DNA from: CAZEGV01 sp964511645
GTDB lineage: Bacteria > Bacteroidota > Bacteroidia > Cytophagales > JAAEPT01
Reading direction: 5' to 3'
Length of the DNA: 24,299 bases
NCBI GenBank assembly: GCA_964511645.1
Contig: CAZEGV010000042.1
Span: forward strand, 1 to 24,299
Below the pieces are notes generated by a model. It searched no databases and was not told where the DNA came from. It worked only from the letters and a program-made list of their open reading frames with translations. Position numbers and translations under genes: made by a program. Of this stretch, positions 23,175 to 24,299 are shown piece after piece; within the stretch, counting starts at the first letter, position 1, and the number at the start of each line of letters is the position of its first letter.

Positions 23175-24074
23175 TTATTTTTTCTCTTTGTAAATGTATT
23201 TTGTTATGCTTACAGGTACTTTGTCTGTAAAGTTGTACATTTTTATTTGTTTGATATGCTCATGCTCGTTATATATGTACTCCCATTTTTTATAATAGCC
23301 TCCCATTAGCTGACTGTATTGTTGTTCCACTTTCGTTGCTTTATTGTTTTCAGCATAGTGATAAGTTATCCTATAAATAATGCGGTGTATTTGGTCGTAC
23401 TTCTCTTCGGTGTTGATTTCCCCTTTGTCGGTATACGTATACTTGAGCGTATAGTTTACCGTAGTGTCTACCGAGTATGAGATTTTTATTTGCTCACCCT
23501 TTTTGTTGTAATTATATGCTGTGGTATATGTTTTTTTTCCAATGTAAATTTCTTTTATGATTTTGTTTTCATTGTTGTATTTGAAGTCTTTTTGTGAGAT
23601 GGTTTTTCCAGACTTGTCTTTCTTTTCTTTTTTGATGAGTTTTTCATTTTCATTATATTTGTAAGTAATGACGTATTGATTTCCTGTTGCTAATCCCTCT
23701 TCTTTTGTTACTAATCCTTTTTTGTTGTATCGGATTGTGTGTTTGTCAACAATGATGTCTTTTCCATTTTTGATAATGACACCATCTATTTGGTGTTTAT
23801 TATTGTAATGGAAGCTATAACTATTTCTTTTAGTGTTATTAGGATTAAAATTGATTCTCATTTTTAAATAACCTTGGGAGTTGTACTGTTCTATAAAGCT
23901 CTTGTGATTATTCGGGATGATGTTTCCTGCTTCGTCATAGTTTTGGAATAGCTCCGTTACAGCGATTACCTTATGTTTTTTTGCATCAGCTATAGGTACA
24001 AATTGCTCTTGTGACTGAGCAAAGCTAGTAAGCGTGATTGCTGTAAATAAAAGAAGTAATGTGTTTTTTAACAT
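23175..24074 (-). CDS. Exported YD-repeat-like beta protein of unknown function
   Basis: A signal peptide (about residues 1-20, ending LTSFAQ) is followed by 280 residues of short, evenly spaced beta strands with the pattern Y-x-Y-N-x-x-G/N-x-I (YSFHYNNKHQIDGV, IRYNKKGLVTKEE, YKYNENEKLIKKEKK, FKYNNENKIIKE, YNYNKKGEQIKI). This is like the YD/RHS-type repeats of secreted and surface proteins, but there is no toxin tip or DPxGR-type cleavage motif. It is rich in Lys, Tyr and Asn. It is the first gene of a unit with the helicase (6 bases apart) and HAD gene, an odd pairing of an exported protein with a DNA enzyme. Confidence 0.75.
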   Translation of the reverse strand: MLKNTLLLLFTAITLTSFAQSQEQFVPIADAKKHKVIAVTELFQNYDEAGNIIPNNHKSFIEQYNSQGYLKMRINFNPNNTKRNSYSFHYNNKHQIDGVIIKNGKDIIVDKHTIRYNKKGLVTKEEGLATGNQYVITYKYNENEKLIKKEKKDKSGKTISQKDFKYNNENKIIKEIYIGKKTYTTAYNYNKKGEQIKISYSVDTTVNYTLKYTYTDKGEINTEEKYDQIHRIIYRITYHYAENNKATKVEQQYSQLMGGYYKKWEYIYNEHEHIKQIKMYNFTDKVPVSITKYIYKEKK

Positions 24075-24117
24075 TTTGTAGTTGTTGTTATAAGTTGAAA
24101 TTTACCTATTTTATATA

Positions 24118-24177
24118 GTTTAACAAAAACTATAGAGCTATTATTTATGTCCGTAGCTATAAAATATTTTGTTAAAC
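24118..24177. repeat. Two-tier inverted repeat upstream of the YD-repeat protein gene
   Basis: GTTTAACAAAA (24118-24128) is perfectly complementary to TTTTGTTAAAC (24167-24177). Inside, AGCTA (24136-24140) pairs with TAGCT (24154-24158). It begins 44 bases from the start codon at 24074, a position suited to an operator or a leader structure. Beyond it, to the window end, I see nothing further. Confidence 0.6.
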
Positions 24178-24299
24178 ACAAAGAGCTTCCCGAGTAAAAC
24201 ACTCTTAATTTTGTAATCCTTATTTTAGTTTAAGCATTTTTTGTGTGCTGAATTCAAGTCACAAATGCAACTTTTTAATTAAACAATAATTGATTCATT

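Noticed and set aside
23175..24074. The YD-repeat-like protein as a polymorphic RHS toxin
   Set aside because: It is only 299 residues, has no C-terminal toxin domain or self-cleavage motif, and no immunity gene follows it.

Overview
The window is about 24.3 kb of AT-rich chromosomal DNA from a member of the Bacteroidota. Several signs agree. A type IX secretion sorting tail (YPNPTSG) ends the first gene. Promoters fit the TTG / TAnnTTTG pattern of this phylum, and Shine-Dalgarno sequences are absent. The arginine route uses an acylated-ornithine carbamoyltransferase, and a DUF4369-thioredoxin protein is present. The class cannot be fixed from sequence reading alone; the HAMP-GAF sensor and the GHL10-type glycosidase would fit Cytophagales or a relative.

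Layout. 193-837 is a secreted DM13 protein. 919-4128, on the minus strand, is an arginine cluster (acyl-ornithine carbamoyltransferase, acetylglutamate kinase, a DUF4870 membrane protein, M20 deacylase). 4205-6556 holds a DCC protein, prmC and ribD. 6588-8921, on the minus strand, holds two exported envelope proteins: a GHL10-like glycosidase and an OmpA-domain protein. 9131-11154 is housekeeping (CysQ, MnmD, and NFU on the opposite strand). 11155-12308 is the accessory-looking part: a YoeB/YefM toxin-antitoxin pair bracketed by a perfect 20-bp direct repeat and, outside that, by two copies of a structured repeat pointing away from the pair. 12309-14572 is an MsbA-like ABC exporter plus a small membrane-anchored protein. 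14582-17884, on the minus strand, is a TlpA-like thioredoxin protein and a HAMP-GAF sensor with no output domain. 17932-18318 is a MazG-like pyrophosphohydrolase. 18461-24074, on the minus strand, is a tight three-gene unit: an exported YD-repeat-like protein, a 1336-residue SF1 helicase with a Vsr-like C-terminal domain, and a HAD phosphatase.

The carbamoyltransferase, kinase and deacylase form a coherent part of the acylated arginine route: acylglutamate phosphorylation, carbamoylation of acyl-ornithine, then removal of the acyl group from acyl-citrulline. Genes are packed very closely, with convergent ends overlapping or 1 to 9 bases apart.

The most interesting non-coding signal is a family of about five dispersed intergenic elements (2314-2396, 9019-9105, 11235-11338, 12087-12226, 18319-18460). 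In four of them a variable hairpin sits between an ATCC box and a GAT box. The arm sequences differ between copies while complementarity and a bulged C are kept, so selection appears to act on RNA (or single-stranded DNA) structure. One copy carries a second, REP-like palindrome inside its hairpin. The family may correspond to an already described Bacteroidota RNA or repeat family, which could not be checked here. No tRNA, rRNA, CRISPR array, transposase or integrase was found.
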